A DNA stretch of 64,000 nt from Streptomyces sp. AC558_RSS880 (GTDB taxonomy: Bacteria > Actinomycetota > Actinomycetes > Streptomycetales > Streptomycetaceae): contig NZ_JAGMUJ010000019.1 in NCBI RefSeq assembly GCF_019049255.1, positions 52,635 through 116,634 of the forward strand, in the 5' to 3' direction. Below, in pieces: positions 1 to 8,236 of this stretch (the stretch's first letter is position 1; every line of letters begins with the position of its first letter). The notes under the pieces were generated by a model. It saw nothing but the letters and a program-made list of their open reading frames with translations. It searched no databases and had not been told where the DNA came from. The position numbers and the translations under genes are program-made.

Positions 1-1464
1 CGCTCCCTGCTGGAGGACGCCGTGCTGCGCGACGGCCGGCTGGAGTACGTCCGTTACCTGGCGCAGGCCCATGACCACGAGTCGACCCTCGTACGGGCGC
101 TCGAGGACCCGGCCACCGCCGTCACCCTCGCCCGGCGGGCCGTCGAGGTGTGGGACCGGCTCGGTGACACGGACGGCCGGGGCGCCTGGGCCGCCGAACG
201 GGCCGACGCCCGGCGCAAACTCGCCGAAGCCCTCATCGACGCGGGTGACGGGGCGGCCGCGGCCCGGGAGTTCGACGAGGCCGAGCGCGCGCTGGGGGCG
301 AAGTCCGCCACGGGCTCGGACAGTCGGCTGGTCACGGTGCTGATCCACAACGGGCGGGCCGTGCTGCTGCGCAGGTCGGGAGAGCCCGAGGCGGCGTGCC
401 GCGAAGTACGGCTCGCGCTCGAGGCGCTGGGCACTCCGGCCGAGCCGCGGGAGGAGCAGGTCCGTGTGCAGTGTCTGCAGACCCTCAACGCCGCGCTGGG
501 CAACCTGAACCGGCACGAGGAGGCGCTGGCGGCGGTCGACGAGATCACCACGGCGGTGGAGTCCCTGTTCGAACGCGGCGAGGTGTCCCTGCACGATGTC
601 GTGGACGCCCGTCAGCGCCGGGTCAACGCGCTGCTCCGGCTCGGCCGTGTCACCGAGGCCCAGGCCCCCGCGCACCAGGCGCTGCGGGAGTACCGGAGCC
701 TGATCGACGCCGGACGCGCCGACCTCGTGGACGAGGCGGCCCGGCTGCGGGGAGCCCTGTCCGTGGCGCTCCAGCGGTCCGGGGACCTGGACGGCGCGGT
801 CCGCGAGATGGAGACGATGCGCCGGCACTTCGCCGAGCGGACCACGTATCCGTGGCTGCGGCTGCTCCCCCGGCAGGCCGCGGACACGGCGGCCTCGCTG
901 GGCGCCGACCCCCACACGATGCTGCTCGAGGGCCTGGACGCCCGGCTCGCCGACCTGGCGAGGGTACGGGACGTGAAGCCGCGGCACCTGGACCGGCTGC
1001 TCGCCGATCTGGCACGGGAGCGTGACGAGCTGGCGTCGGGCTCGTCGGCCTTCATGGAGCCGGACCAGGTGTCGCAGGCCCTGGAGGACCTGTGCGGCAG
1101 TCTCCTGTGGCTGGCGGAGAGGCATCCGCGGGACGCGGTGTACGAGACGTGCGTGGAGACGGCGCTCGTGTCGGGCGTCACCGCGATGCGGTGTGCCCGT
1201 GACGGTGCGGCCGAGCGCGGGTTCCGGCTGGCCGTGGCCCATGGGCGGGTCCTCGTGCTGGACCGGGGGCGGACGGGACATCTGGAGCGCTGGTCCCACG
1301 CGCATGTGGCACTGGCGTCCTGGCAGACGTTCCGGGGCGACGACGATGGGGCCGAACGCACGATTCGTGAGATGGAGGCCCATCTGGCCGTCCTGGTGCC
1401 GGCGCTGGTGCCGGCCTGGTCCGCGCGCGCCCGGCAGGCTCTCGCCGCGTTCCGGCGCGGGTAG
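1..1464 (+). CDS. TPR-like helical repeat protein, 5' end outside the window
   Basis: The frame is open from base 1, so at least 487 residues are visible and the true start lies upstream. A GTG at base 22 is in frame but has no room for a convincing ribosome site. The protein is a run of Ala/Leu/Arg/Glu-rich helical pairs of the kind seen in tetratricopeptide repeats (for example around ARREFDEAERAL and LRRSGEPEAACREVRLALEAL). No enzyme motif, signal peptide or membrane segment is visible. Large Streptomyces proteins of this sort often carry an N-terminal NTPase or HTH part, which would lie outside the window. The repeat-scaffold class is fairly sure; the role is unknown. Confidence 0.75.
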   Translation, partial: RSLLEDAVLRDGRLEYVRYLAQAHDHESTLVRALEDPATAVTLARRAVEVWDRLGDTDGRGAWAAERADARRKLAEALIDAGDGAAAAREFDEAERALGAKSATGSDSRLVTVLIHNGRAVLLRRSGEPEAACREVRLALEALGTPAEPREEQVRVQCLQTLNAALGNLNRHEEALAAVDEITTAVESLFERGEVSLHDVVDARQRRVNALLRLGRVTEAQAPAHQALREYRSLIDAGRADLVDEAARLRGALSVALQRSGDLDGAVREMETMRRHFAERTTYPWLRLLPRQAADTAASLGADPHTMLLEGLDARLADLARVRDVKPRHLDRLLADLARERDELASGSSAFMEPDQVSQALEDLCGSLLWLAERHPRDAVYETCVETALVSGVTAMRCARDGAAERGFRLAVAHGRVLVLDRGRTGHLERWSHAHVALASWQTFRGDDDGAERTIREMEAHLAVLVPALVPAWSARARQALAAFRRG

Positions 1465-1490
1465 GTCGCGCGGCTCCCGCCGAGTTCGTC

Positions 1491-2360
1491 TCACCCGCTC
1501 CCCTTGCCGATGCCGCATGCCTGTTGCAGCACCGTCAGCGCCGCGGAGGAGGCGGATCCGGGCTCCACGGTGAAGGTGACGAGGGACTGGTGCGGTTCCT
1601 GCGGGACGTGGAACGTCTGTTGCGTGACGGTCAGGTCCCCGACGACCGGATGGGCCAGGTCGTAGACGTCGCGACCGCAGGGCTCGACGGTGTGTTCGGC
1701 CCACAGCGAGGCGAACTCGGTGCTGTGGATCGCCAGTTCGCCGACCAGCGCGGCGAGGCAGCCGTCATCGGGGTTGCGGGCCGTCAGGACGCGCAGGTTG
1801 CCGACCACGGCACGGGCCTTGGCGGGCCAGTCACGGTAGAGGGCGCGGGTGTGCGCGTCCAGGAAGACCAGCCGGGACAGGTTGGGCCGGGTGTCCGGGT
1901 CGTCGGGCGAGGCGGGTTCCAGGTGCCCGGCGAGCAGGGCGTGCCCGGCCCTGTTCCAGGCCAGCACGTCGTTGTGGCGGCCCACGACGAGTGCGGGCAC
2001 GTGGCCCATGGCGGCCAGCAGCGTACGCAGATCGGCGGAGGCGTGCTCCTCGGGAGGCGTCACCGGTCCGGTCCGGTGACTCGCCGTCGTCGACAGGACG
2101 TGCAGGTGTTCCCGCTCGGCCGTGGTCAGTCGCAGGGCGGTCGCGATCGCGTCGAGGGCCTCGGCCGAGGCGTTGAGCGACTGGCCCTGTTCGAGCCGGG
2201 TGTAGTAGCCGGCGCTGACCCCCGCGAGCATCGCGAGTTCCTCCCGGCGCAGCCCGGGCACCCGGCGCCGGTCCCCGTACCGGGGCAGGCCGACGTCGTC
2301 CGGGCCCAGTCGTGCCCGCCGCGCCATCAGGAACTCACCGAGCGGTGATCTGCGGTCCAT
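1491..2360 (-). CDS. XRE-family regulator with MmyB-like ligand-binding domain
   Basis: Protein of 289 residues. A helix-turn-helix of the MmyB/XRE class lies at about residues 34-90 (VPGLRREELAMLAGVSAGYY). It is followed by the PAS-like MLTR ligand-binding domain from about residue 105 (ALVVGRHNDVLAWNRAGHAL) to near the end. Such proteins in actinobacteria usually control an adjacent, divergent enzyme gene and respond to a small hydrophobic ligand. Here the divergent neighbour is the metallo-beta-lactamase-fold hydrolase starting at 2569, with 208 bp between the starts, so that gene is the likely target. This is inference from layout. The ligand is not evident. Confidence 0.92.
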   Translation of the reverse strand: MDRRSPLGEFLMARRARLGPDDVGLPRYGDRRRVPGLRREELAMLAGVSAGYYTRLEQGQSLNASAEALDAIATALRLTTAEREHLHVLSTTASHRTGPVTPPEEHASADLRTLLAAMGHVPALVVGRHNDVLAWNRAGHALLAGHLEPASPDDPDTRPNLSRLVFLDAHTRALYRDWPAKARAVVGNLRVLTARNPDDGCLAALVGELAIHSTEFASLWAEHTVEPCGRDVYDLAHPVVGDLTVTQQTFHVPQEPHQSLVTFTVEPGSASSAALTVLQQACGIGKGSG

Positions 2361-2568
2361 GGCGGCAAGTATGCGCGGCGGCCGTGTCCGTCGCCTGAAC
2401 CTGTCAGGGGTAGGCAGGAGCGGGTCTGGTCACCTGGGCCCGGGGCCTTCAGAGTCGATCGCACGGATCACGGCGCAAGCCTTCCGCATCCGTCCCACCC
2501 GCCGTCCACGACGCCGCCGAACGCATCGCGGACCGGCCCTGCGCGTCACACCCGAACGAGGTAGACAC

Positions 2569-3534
2569 ATGCCCACCACCCCGCCCGCGCCGCTTTCGCC
2601 CACGGAGGCGACCGTCTCCACGGCGTCCCACGTCACCACGATGAAACTGGGGGACGTCGAGATCACCCGCGTCATCGAGTTCTCGGACATCTCGCCGATG
2701 ACGACCGACGTGTTCTTCCCCGGCAGCAAGCCGGAGGAATGGCAGCGCCACGCCGCACTGCTGGACCCGGACCACTGGGACGCCCGCACCGACCTGACGC
2801 GCGTCGCCACCCAGTCCTGGGCGCTGCGCAGCGAAGGCAGGGTCATCCTGATCGACACCGGTGCGGGCAACGGCAAGTACCGTCCGCTGCAGCCGATCTG
2901 GTCGTACCTGAACACGAACTACCTGGAGAACCTCGCCGCGGCCGGCATCGAGCCGGAGGACGTCGACCTCGTCGTCAACACCCATCTGCACGACGACCAC
3001 GTCGGCTGGAACACCCGGCTCGACGGACGCGACTGGGTGCCCACCTTCCCCAACGCGACGTACCTCATGCCGCGGCCCGACGTCGAGTACTGGCGTCCGG
3101 AGAACCTGCACAACACCGTGTTCGGCCGGGGGAACCAGAACGTCTACGAGGACAGCGTCGACCCGGTGATCGACGCCGGGCTCGTCAGGACCTGGGACGA
3201 CTCCTACGTCATCGACGCCAACCTCCGGCTCGAACCGGCCCCCGGGCACACTCCGGGTTCCTCGATCATCCACCTCGAGTCCGGAGGCGACCGCGCGGTC
3301 TTCGCCGGCGACCTGATGCACGGCGCGATCCAGGTCCACGAGCCCCACCTCAACAGCTGCTTCGAGGAGGACGAGGACGCCGCCCGCGCCAGTCGGGCAC
3401 GGATGTACGCCTACGCGGCCGACCACAACGCCCTCGTGCTGCCCGCCCACCTGCCCGGCCACGGCGCCTTCGAGATCCGGCGCGAGGGCGCCGGGTTCGA
3501 GATCTCCGGCTGGGCGCCCTTCTCCCGCACCTGA
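2569..3534 (+). CDS. MBL-fold metallo-hydrolase
   Basis: Protein of 321 residues counted from ATG 2569, chosen because GAGG at 2559-2562 sits just upstream; the longer open frame back to 2359 has no ribosome site and reads as non-coding. The zinc signature HLHDDH lies at residues 139-144, with later metal-site elements (EPAPGHTPGSS, VFAGDLMH). The fold is that of the metallo-beta-lactamase superfamily, whose members include lactonases, glyoxalase II and sulfatases. The APGHTPGS element and overall length resemble quorum-quenching lactonase-like and related hydrolases, but the substrate cannot be told. It is divergent from the MmyB-type regulator at 1491-2360, suggesting ligand-induced expression. 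Confidence 0.9.
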   Translation: MPTTPPAPLSPTEATVSTASHVTTMKLGDVEITRVIEFSDISPMTTDVFFPGSKPEEWQRHAALLDPDHWDARTDLTRVATQSWALRSEGRVILIDTGAGNGKYRPLQPIWSYLNTNYLENLAAAGIEPEDVDLVVNTHLHDDHVGWNTRLDGRDWVPTFPNATYLMPRPDVEYWRPENLHNTVFGRGNQNVYEDSVDPVIDAGLVRTWDDSYVIDANLRLEPAPGHTPGSSIIHLESGGDRAVFAGDLMHGAIQVHEPHLNSCFEEDEDAARASRARMYAYAADHNALVLPAHLPGHGAFEIRREGAGFEISGWAPFSRT

Positions 3535-3580
3535 CCACCGGCTCGACGGAACCCCATGTCCAGCACGACTCTCGACGTCC

Positions 3581-4003
3581 TCACGCTGAGCCCAGGGCGA
3601 CTTCGCACCAGACCGTTTTGCGGTACGGGTCGCCACCGGTGGTTCCCCAGTGCGTCGACAGGGCCTCGACGAGGAGCAGACCGCGGCCGGACTCCTGCTC
3701 GGGCGCGGCTGGGTCGAGCGTGCCGGGTGCCGGTGGCCGCCGGTCCGGGCGGGCGTCCGTGAGCTCGATACGGAGCGTGGCGTCCGCCGGGCGCAAGATC
3801 AGGCCGAGCTGGAAGTCACGGCCGCGCACGTGTCCGTGCACCGCCGCGTTCGCGGCCAGTTCGGCCACCAGCAGAGCCGCCGTCCGGTTGACGTCGGTGT
3901 CGTACGGCCAGCCCCACGTGGCGAGTTGTTCGGCCGCGAGGTGACGGGCGAGGCGTGCGCCCCTGGGGGTGGCCGAGAGCCGGATGGTGAAATCGACGTT
4001 CAT
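3581..4003 (-). CDS. HATPase-domain (anti-sigma-factor-like) protein
   Basis: Small single-domain GHKL ATPase of 140 residues. The N-box is visible at about residues 48-56 (ELAANAAVH) and the glycine box at about 107-117 (SGRGLLLVEAL). Streptomyces encode many such SpoIIAB/RsbW-like proteins, often paired with DUF397 and XRE/DUF5753 proteins in whiJ-like modules. That is the case here: the XRE/DUF5753 gene starts at 4162 on the opposite strand and DUF397 follows. The expected role is partner-switching or ATP-dependent binding of a regulator rather than two-component kinase activity. The partner is not known. Confidence 0.88.
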   Translation of the reverse strand: MNVDFTIRLSATPRGARLARHLAAEQLATWGWPYDTDVNRTAALLVAELAANAAVHGHVRGRDFQLGLILRPADATLRIELTDARPDRRPPAPGTLDPAAPEQESGRGLLLVEALSTHWGTTGGDPYRKTVWCEVALGSA

Positions 4004-4161
4004 GTCACTGAGCGTGGCCGGTCGGACGCACTCCGGGTAGCGGCGTCAGCGGTACGCGGCGTCACCGTACGGCCGTTGTCCGGCTCTGTCCGGGTCGCGA
4101 CGCGTGACGCCCCGCACCCACGGCGGGTTGAGCATGGGCGACACATGGAGGTGGTGGGGGC

Positions 4162-4989
4162 ATGAGCGTGGAACCCTACGGCGCGGACGAGGAGTCGGCG
4201 GCCGTTCTGCGGACCGTGGGACGGGTCATCAAGATGTGCCGGGAACGGGAGGGCATGACCCAGGCCGGTCTCGGATCGCACATCGGGTACAGCGAGGAGC
4301 AGGTGTCCTCCGTGGAACGCGGACGCAGGGCACCGATGGAGGAGTTCCTCGAGGCGGCGGATCGGGTGCTTGAGGCAGGTGGGCTGATCTCGGGGCTGAA
4401 GAACGATGTGGCGAAGGCGCGGTTCCCCAAGAAGGTGCGGGACCACGCGAAACTGGAGTCGGAGGCGGTCGAGCTGTGCGCCTACGCCAACTCGGTCGTA
4501 CACGGCCTGCTCCAGACGGAGGAGTACGCGAGAGCTCTCTACGTCATGCGGCGACCCCCGTTCTCCGAGGAGCAGGTGGACGAGCTCGTCGAGGGACGCC
4601 TGGCACGCCAGAAGATCTTCGACCAGCAGCCCGCGCCGGTCTTCAACTTCGTCCAGGACGAGGTGACGTTGCGCCGTCCGCTCGGGGGCAGAATGGTGAT
4701 GCGCAAGCAGCTCGAACACCTGTTGGAGGTCGGTCACCGACGGAACGTGGAGATCCAAGTGATGCCCACCGACCGCGAGGACCACGCCGGTATCGACGGA
4801 TCATTCCAACTTCTACGGCTCAAGGAGGGGGTTACGGTGGCTCACAACGAAGTGCAGCTCACGAGTCGGTTGATCTCGCACGTCAAGGAGATTCAGATCT
4901 GCGAGGTCCGCTACGGCGTTATCCGAGCCCAAGCTCTCACCCCTCGTGAGTCGCTCGCCTTCATCGAGAAACTGTTGGGAGAGACATGA
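4162..4989 (+). CDS. XRE regulator with DUF5753 domain (whiJ-like)
   Basis: Protein of 275 residues. The helix-turn-helix lies at about residues 15-70 (IKMCREREGMTQAGLGSHIG then SVERGRRAP). DUF5753 fills the rest (about 90-270, with the typical YANSVVHGLLQTEEYARAL and GHRRNVEIQVMP stretches). GGAGGTGGTGGGGGC directly precedes the ATG. The gene overlaps the following DUF397 gene at its stop, so the two are translationally coupled. WhiJ and AbaA-region paralogues of this architecture influence development and antibiotic production in S. coelicolor; the specific job of this copy is unknown. The HATPase at 3581-4003 is divergent and completes the usual trio. Confidence 0.93.
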   Translation: MSVEPYGADEESAAVLRTVGRVIKMCREREGMTQAGLGSHIGYSEEQVSSVERGRRAPMEEFLEAADRVLEAGGLISGLKNDVAKARFPKKVRDHAKLESEAVELCAYANSVVHGLLQTEEYARALYVMRRPPFSEEQVDELVEGRLARQKIFDQQPAPVFNFVQDEVTLRRPLGGRMVMRKQLEHLLEVGHRRNVEIQVMPTDREDHAGIDGSFQLLRLKEGVTVAHNEVQLTSRLISHVKEIQICEVRYGVIRAQALTPRESLAFIEKLLGET

Positions 4990-5195
4990 TGACCAACCCC
5001 TCCACGGAGCACGGCCGCCCACTGGAGTGGTTCAAGAGCAGCTACAGCACTGCTGACGGCCCCGAGTGCGTCGAGGTCGCCTTCGCCCCCGCAACCATCC
5101 ACGTACGGGACTCGAAGCGCATACAGGGCCCCCGCCTGACCTTCGCCCCCCACCAGTGGACCGCCTTCCTCCCCTACGCCTCCGGACGCCGATGA
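4986..5195 (+). CDS. DUF397 protein
   Basis: Protein of 69 residues. It shows the DUF397 hallmarks WFKSSYS near the N-terminus, a conserved ECVEVAF strand and the IHVRDSK motif. Its start ATGATG overlaps the stop of the XRE/DUF5753 gene, and its own stop overlaps the ATG of the next gene at 5192, so three genes form one coupled unit. DUF397 proteins are small partners of WhiJ-type regulators in actinobacteria, where they are thought to antagonise the DNA-binding partner. Either ATG (4986 or 4989) could be used. Confidence 0.93.
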   Translation: MMTNPSTEHGRPLEWFKSSYSTADGPECVEVAFAPATIHVRDSKRIQGPRLTFAPHQWTAFLPYASGRR

Positions 5196-5824
5196 CCCGA
5201 CCGCTCACCGCCGCGCAGCGCCGCCTCGTCGACGCCGCCGATCCCGACACCGGGCGGCTCACCGGCGGCACGCCGACGCAGCTCGCCGCGCTGGTGAAGC
5301 GCGGGCTCGCGTTCCGGCATCCGAGGCCGCCGCACGATCATTTCCTGACCCCGGCGGGGCATCGGGCGCGTGAGGCGGAGGCGGAGGCGGCGCCCGAGCC
5401 GGTGAAGGCACCGGCCGCGACCGGGGTGTTCGCCGCGCGCGTCGGCGGCGAACACCCCGCGCCGGAGTCGGGCCCCGCCCGGCTCCGGGAGGTGCGCGGC
5501 GCCTGGCAGGGCATGCTGGAGCTGCGCAGGATGACCAATCCCGACGGTGCGACGGACCGGCCGTGCGGCTGGGAACGCTCGCATCTGGTGCAGGCCGCCG
5601 CGCTGGCCCTGGAGGCCGCCGGACATCGCCCGGCCACCGACGGCGAGGGCGGTTACCGGGTGCGGGAGACCCCGCAGCCGGAGGCGGTCGCCGTGTACGA
5701 GCCGGACGGCGAGGCGCTGCGGGCCTGTGCGGCCACGCTGGAGGGGGCCGGCTGGCAGGTCGGGGAGTACACGGAGCCGAGGACGCGGGCGCGCTATCTG
5801 CTGGCCTCGCCGCGCCGGGTGTGA
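5192..5824 (+). CDS. Uncharacterised protein coupled to the DUF397 gene
   Basis: Protein of 210 residues from ATG 5192, which overlaps the DUF397 stop (ATGA), so it is probably translated by re-initiation. I do not recognise a family. Residues 1-55 look like a small winged-helix or leucine-rich segment (LTAAQRRLVDAADPDTGRL, TQLAALVKRGLAFRHPRP). A linker rich in Ala, Glu and Pro follows, then a compact alpha/beta C-terminal half with WERSHLVQAAALALEAAGH and a final strand GEYTEPRTRARYLLAS. There are no membrane segments or signal peptide. Coupling to a whiJ-like pair suggests it belongs to the same regulatory unit, which is inference only. Confidence 0.75.
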   Translation: MTRPLTAAQRRLVDAADPDTGRLTGGTPTQLAALVKRGLAFRHPRPPHDHFLTPAGHRAREAEAEAAPEPVKAPAATGVFAARVGGEHPAPESGPARLREVRGAWQGMLELRRMTNPDGATDRPCGWERSHLVQAAALALEAAGHRPATDGEGGYRVRETPQPEAVAVYEPDGEALRACAATLEGAGWQVGEYTEPRTRARYLLASPRRV

Positions 5825-5886
5825 GGGGCATGTCAGGATCGGTGGGTCGGACGACGAACCGAGCAGGTGTGAAGGGGACAGACGCA

Positions 5887-6309
5887 GTGAGCGAGCCGTT
5901 CTCCGTACGGGTGACCGTGCGCGGATACGAGACCGACGTCCAGGGCCACCTCAACCAGGCCGTCTACCTCAACTACGCGGAGCACGCGCGCTGGTCGCTG
6001 CTCCAGGAGGCCGGGATCAGCCAGTCCGGTCTCATCTCCCAGGGTGTGGGACCGGTCGCGCTGGAGACCACCATCCGCTACAAGCGGGAGCTGCTCGCCG
6101 GTGACGAGGCCGACGTGAGCTGCGCCTTCACCTGGGGCGGCGGCAAGGTCTTCACCATCGAGCAGACGATCACCAAGGCGGACGGCACCGTGGCCGCCGA
6201 GATCACAGCCGTCGGCGGCCTGCTGGACCTCAAGCAGCGCAAGCTCGTGCCGAATCCGCAGGAGGTCTTCCGGGACCTGGCGAAGGACCCGGGCCTGTTC
6301 GGGCTGTAG
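5887..6309 (+). CDS. Acyl-CoA thioesterase, 4HBT hotdog fold
   Basis: Protein of 140 residues from GTG 5887, chosen because AAGGGGA lies 8-9 bases upstream; ATG 5830 and GTG 5869 are in frame but less well placed. The YbgC/FcbC-type signature is clear: Asp17 and the GHLNQAVYLNYAEHARW stretch at residues 20-36 form the catalytic loop and core helix of the hotdog fold. Enzymes of this family hydrolyse acyl- or aryl-CoA thioesters in the cytoplasm. The substrate here is not evident and neighbours give no metabolic hint. The downstream lysozyme gene has its own promoter region. Confidence 0.9.
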   Translation: MSEPFSVRVTVRGYETDVQGHLNQAVYLNYAEHARWSLLQEAGISQSGLISQGVGPVALETTIRYKRELLAGDEADVSCAFTWGGGKVFTIEQTITKADGTVAAEITAVGGLLDLKQRKLVPNPQEVFRDLAKDPGLFGL

Positions 6310-6375
6310 CCGAGGTTTCACGCGCTGAAAGTTTCCGCCGCGCGAATCCCGAGTTTCCTGGCCATCCGCTCCTAC

Positions 6376-6391
6376 AGTGGACCAGACCACC
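6376..6391 (+). promoter_or_regulatory. Candidate DasR (GlcNAc-responsive) operator
   Basis: The 16-mer AGTGGACCAGACCACC matches 13 of 16 positions of the DasR responsive element (A-C/G-TGGTCTAGACCA-C/G-T). The right half GACCA is intact and the left half is changed at two positions. It lies about 144 bp upstream of a secreted lysozyme gene. DasR elements typically precede chitin- and aminosugar-related genes in Streptomyces. The site overlaps a possible -10 box (TACAGT, 6373-6378). Functional status is unproven. Confidence 0.4.
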
Positions 6392-6427
6392 AGAGGGAAC
6401 CGGAAGCCCTTTACACCCGCGGAGTCT

Positions 6428-6455
6428 ACGTGCGTAACTAATGACGCGCGCACGT
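6428..6455 (+). other. Leader hairpin upstream of the lysozyme gene
   Basis: A perfect 7-bp inverted repeat, ACGTGCG (6428-6434) and CGCACGT (6449-6455), with a 14-base loop lies in the presumed 5' leader of the GH25 gene about 80 bp before its start. It could be a transcript structure or a protein-binding site. I could not match the leader to a known riboswitch consensus by eye. Confidence 0.35.
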
Positions 6456-6534
6456 CAAACAGCTAGATCTGCCCAGGTGGCAGCGGCCGACGTCACCTCC
6501 TTCGCTCATCCCCACATGTGTCAGGAGGCAGCCC

Positions 6535-7419
6535 ATGTTCTCTCTCCCCCGCCCCTTAACCGGCCCCCGCAGACGGATGGCCACGGCGCTCGGCGTCCTC
6601 GGTGCCGCCCTCGCGCTGACGGCCACCACCGCCGGCGGCGCGACCGCCGCACCGGAGCCCGACCGGGACCGTGTCCACGTGGAACCCGGCGAGGCGTACA
6701 TGGGTGTGGGCACCCGCATCCACGAAGGCGCCCCCGCCGGGGCGTCGTCGTCGGTCGCCCTGGCCCCCACCGACGGCGTCCAGGGCGTCGACGTCTCGCA
6801 CTGGCAGGGCGCCATCAACTGGACCTCGGTGCGGAACTCCGGCATCCAGTTCGCCTGGATGAAGGCGACCGAGGGCACCACCTACAAGGACCCGAGCTTC
6901 AACACCAACTATCCCGCCGCCTACCGCGCCGGCGTGATCCGCGGCGCGTACCACTTCGCGCTCCCCAACGCCTCCAGCGGCGCCACCCAGGCGAACCACT
7001 TCGTCAACAGCGGCGGCGGCTGGTCGCGCGACAACCTCACCCTGCCCGGCGTCCTGGACATCGAGCACAACCCGTACGGGGCGATGTGCTACGGCCTGTC
7101 CACCACGCAGATGCGCAGCTGGATCAACGACTTCTACAACACGTACAAGTCGCGCACGAGCCGTGACGTCGTCATCTACACGACGGCGAGCTGGTGGAAC
7201 ACCTGCACCGGCAACTGGACCGGCATGTACAGCAAGAGCCCGCTGTGGGTGGCGCACTGGACCTCTGCGGCGTCCCCGACCATCCCCAGCGGATTCCCCA
7301 CCTGGACGGTGTGGCAGTACACCAGCACCGGTTCGGTCTCCGGTGTCTCCGGCAACGTGGACCGCAACCAGTTCAACGGCTCCCGCGACCGGCTGCTGGC
7401 GCTCGCCAACAACACGTGA
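6535..7419 (+). CDS. Secreted GH25 lysozyme (N-acetylmuramidase)
   Basis: Protein of 294 residues with a strong AGGAGG ribosome site at 6523-6528. A signal peptide covers about residues 1-39 (PRRRM then a hydrophobic stretch ending GGATAA). The GH25 catalytic domain begins at about 81 with GVDVSHWQG (Asp86), then WMKATEGTTY (Glu113) and LDIEHN (Asp175, Glu177), the acidic residues expected in Chalaropsis-type muramidases. It cleaves the MurNAc-GlcNAc bond of peptidoglycan outside the cell. The next gene is a secreted amidase, so the pair could attack both the glycan and the peptide link of the wall. A DasR-like site upstream hints at aminosugar control. Confidence 0.95.
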   Translation: MFSLPRPLTGPRRRMATALGVLGAALALTATTAGGATAAPEPDRDRVHVEPGEAYMGVGTRIHEGAPAGASSSVALAPTDGVQGVDVSHWQGAINWTSVRNSGIQFAWMKATEGTTYKDPSFNTNYPAAYRAGVIRGAYHFALPNASSGATQANHFVNSGGGWSRDNLTLPGVLDIEHNPYGAMCYGLSTTQMRSWINDFYNTYKSRTSRDVVIYTTASWWNTCTGNWTGMYSKSPLWVAHWTSAASPTIPSGFPTWTVWQYTSTGSVSGVSGNVDRNQFNGSRDRLLALANNT

Positions 7420-7521
7420 CGGCGTAGGCCCCGGCGCGTACACGATCACGCGGTGGAGCGGCGGCCGTCCGTCGCCGGCTCCACCGCCTCCCCCGCCCGC
7501 TCCCCTCCACGAGGAGTGACC

Positions 7522-8181
7522 GTGCATCCCGAGAACGCCCTCCGGCGCCGTCTGTTGCTCTCCGGTGCGGCCGGTCTGGCCGCCGCCACCGCCCTGCCGG
7601 GCGCGGCGCACGCGCGAGACGCCGACGTGATCGAACCGGACATCGACTCCACCACGGCCTGGGGCGCCCGCTCCCCGCAGGGGACCATCAGCCTCCTCCA
7701 GTACCGGCCGAGCCGGATCGTCATCCACCACACGGTGAGCACCAACTCCACCGACTTCTCCCGCGCCCAGGCGCACGCCCACGCCCACTGGGTGCAGGAC
7801 CTGCACCTGGACAAGAACGGCTGGGTCGACACCGGCTACCACTTCCTGGTCAGCCGGGGCGGCTGGATCACCGAGGGCCGGCACGGCAGCCTCCGGGCGC
7901 TCACCGGCGGCCGGACCTTCGTCCTCGGCTCCCACACCTCCGGGCAGAACGACCAGGCCATCGGCATCGCGTGCGAGGGCGCGTACCACGCGGGCGCGGT
8001 GCCGCCCGCCGCCCAGTGGGACGTCCTGGTGATCCTGTGCGCGTACGTGTGCGCGCGGTACGGCATCCCGTCCGCGCAGCTCTACGGCCACAAGGACTAC
8101 GGCGAGACCCTCTGCCCGGGCGTGTACCACGACATGCTGCCCCGGCTGCGGGAGGAGGTGGCGGCGGCCCGGACGGCCTGA
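7522..8181 (+). CDS. Secreted N-acetylmuramoyl-L-alanine amidase (PGRP/amidase_2)
   Basis: Protein of 219 residues from GTG 7522, chosen for the GAGGAG site at 7511-7516. The N-terminus has a Tat-like twin arginine (RRRLLLSG at residues 8-15) and a cleavage region ending AAHA near residue 31. Zinc-site residues of the type-2 amidase/PGRP fold are visible: IHHT at 68-71, and near the C-terminus YGHKDYGETLCPG with a His and the family cysteine. It cleaves the lactyl-alanine amide bond of peptidoglycan. It follows the lysozyme by 102 bp and may be co-transcribed with it. Confidence 0.92.
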   Translation: MHPENALRRRLLLSGAAGLAAATALPGAAHARDADVIEPDIDSTTAWGARSPQGTISLLQYRPSRIVIHHTVSTNSTDFSRAQAHAHAHWVQDLHLDKNGWVDTGYHFLVSRGGWITEGRHGSLRALTGGRTFVLGSHTSGQNDQAIGIACEGAYHAGAVPPAAQWDVLVILCAYVCARYGIPSAQLYGHKDYGETLCPGVYHDMLPRLREEVAAARTA

Positions 8182-8236
8182 CCGGCGGCGGAATTCGGAT
8201 GCGGCGGCGCGCCCCGGCCTGCGATCCTTACGTCCC

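Noticed and set aside
1524..2348. Long plus-strand open frame antisense to the MmyB-type regulator
   Set aside because: It mirrors the regulator's codon bias, has no family resemblance and no ribosome site; it is a shadow of the minus-strand gene.
6392..6534. Possible c-di-AMP (ydaO-type) riboswitch in the lysozyme leader
   Set aside because: Wall-hydrolase genes of Streptomyces often have one, but I could not match its conserved blocks; only a simple hairpin is supported.
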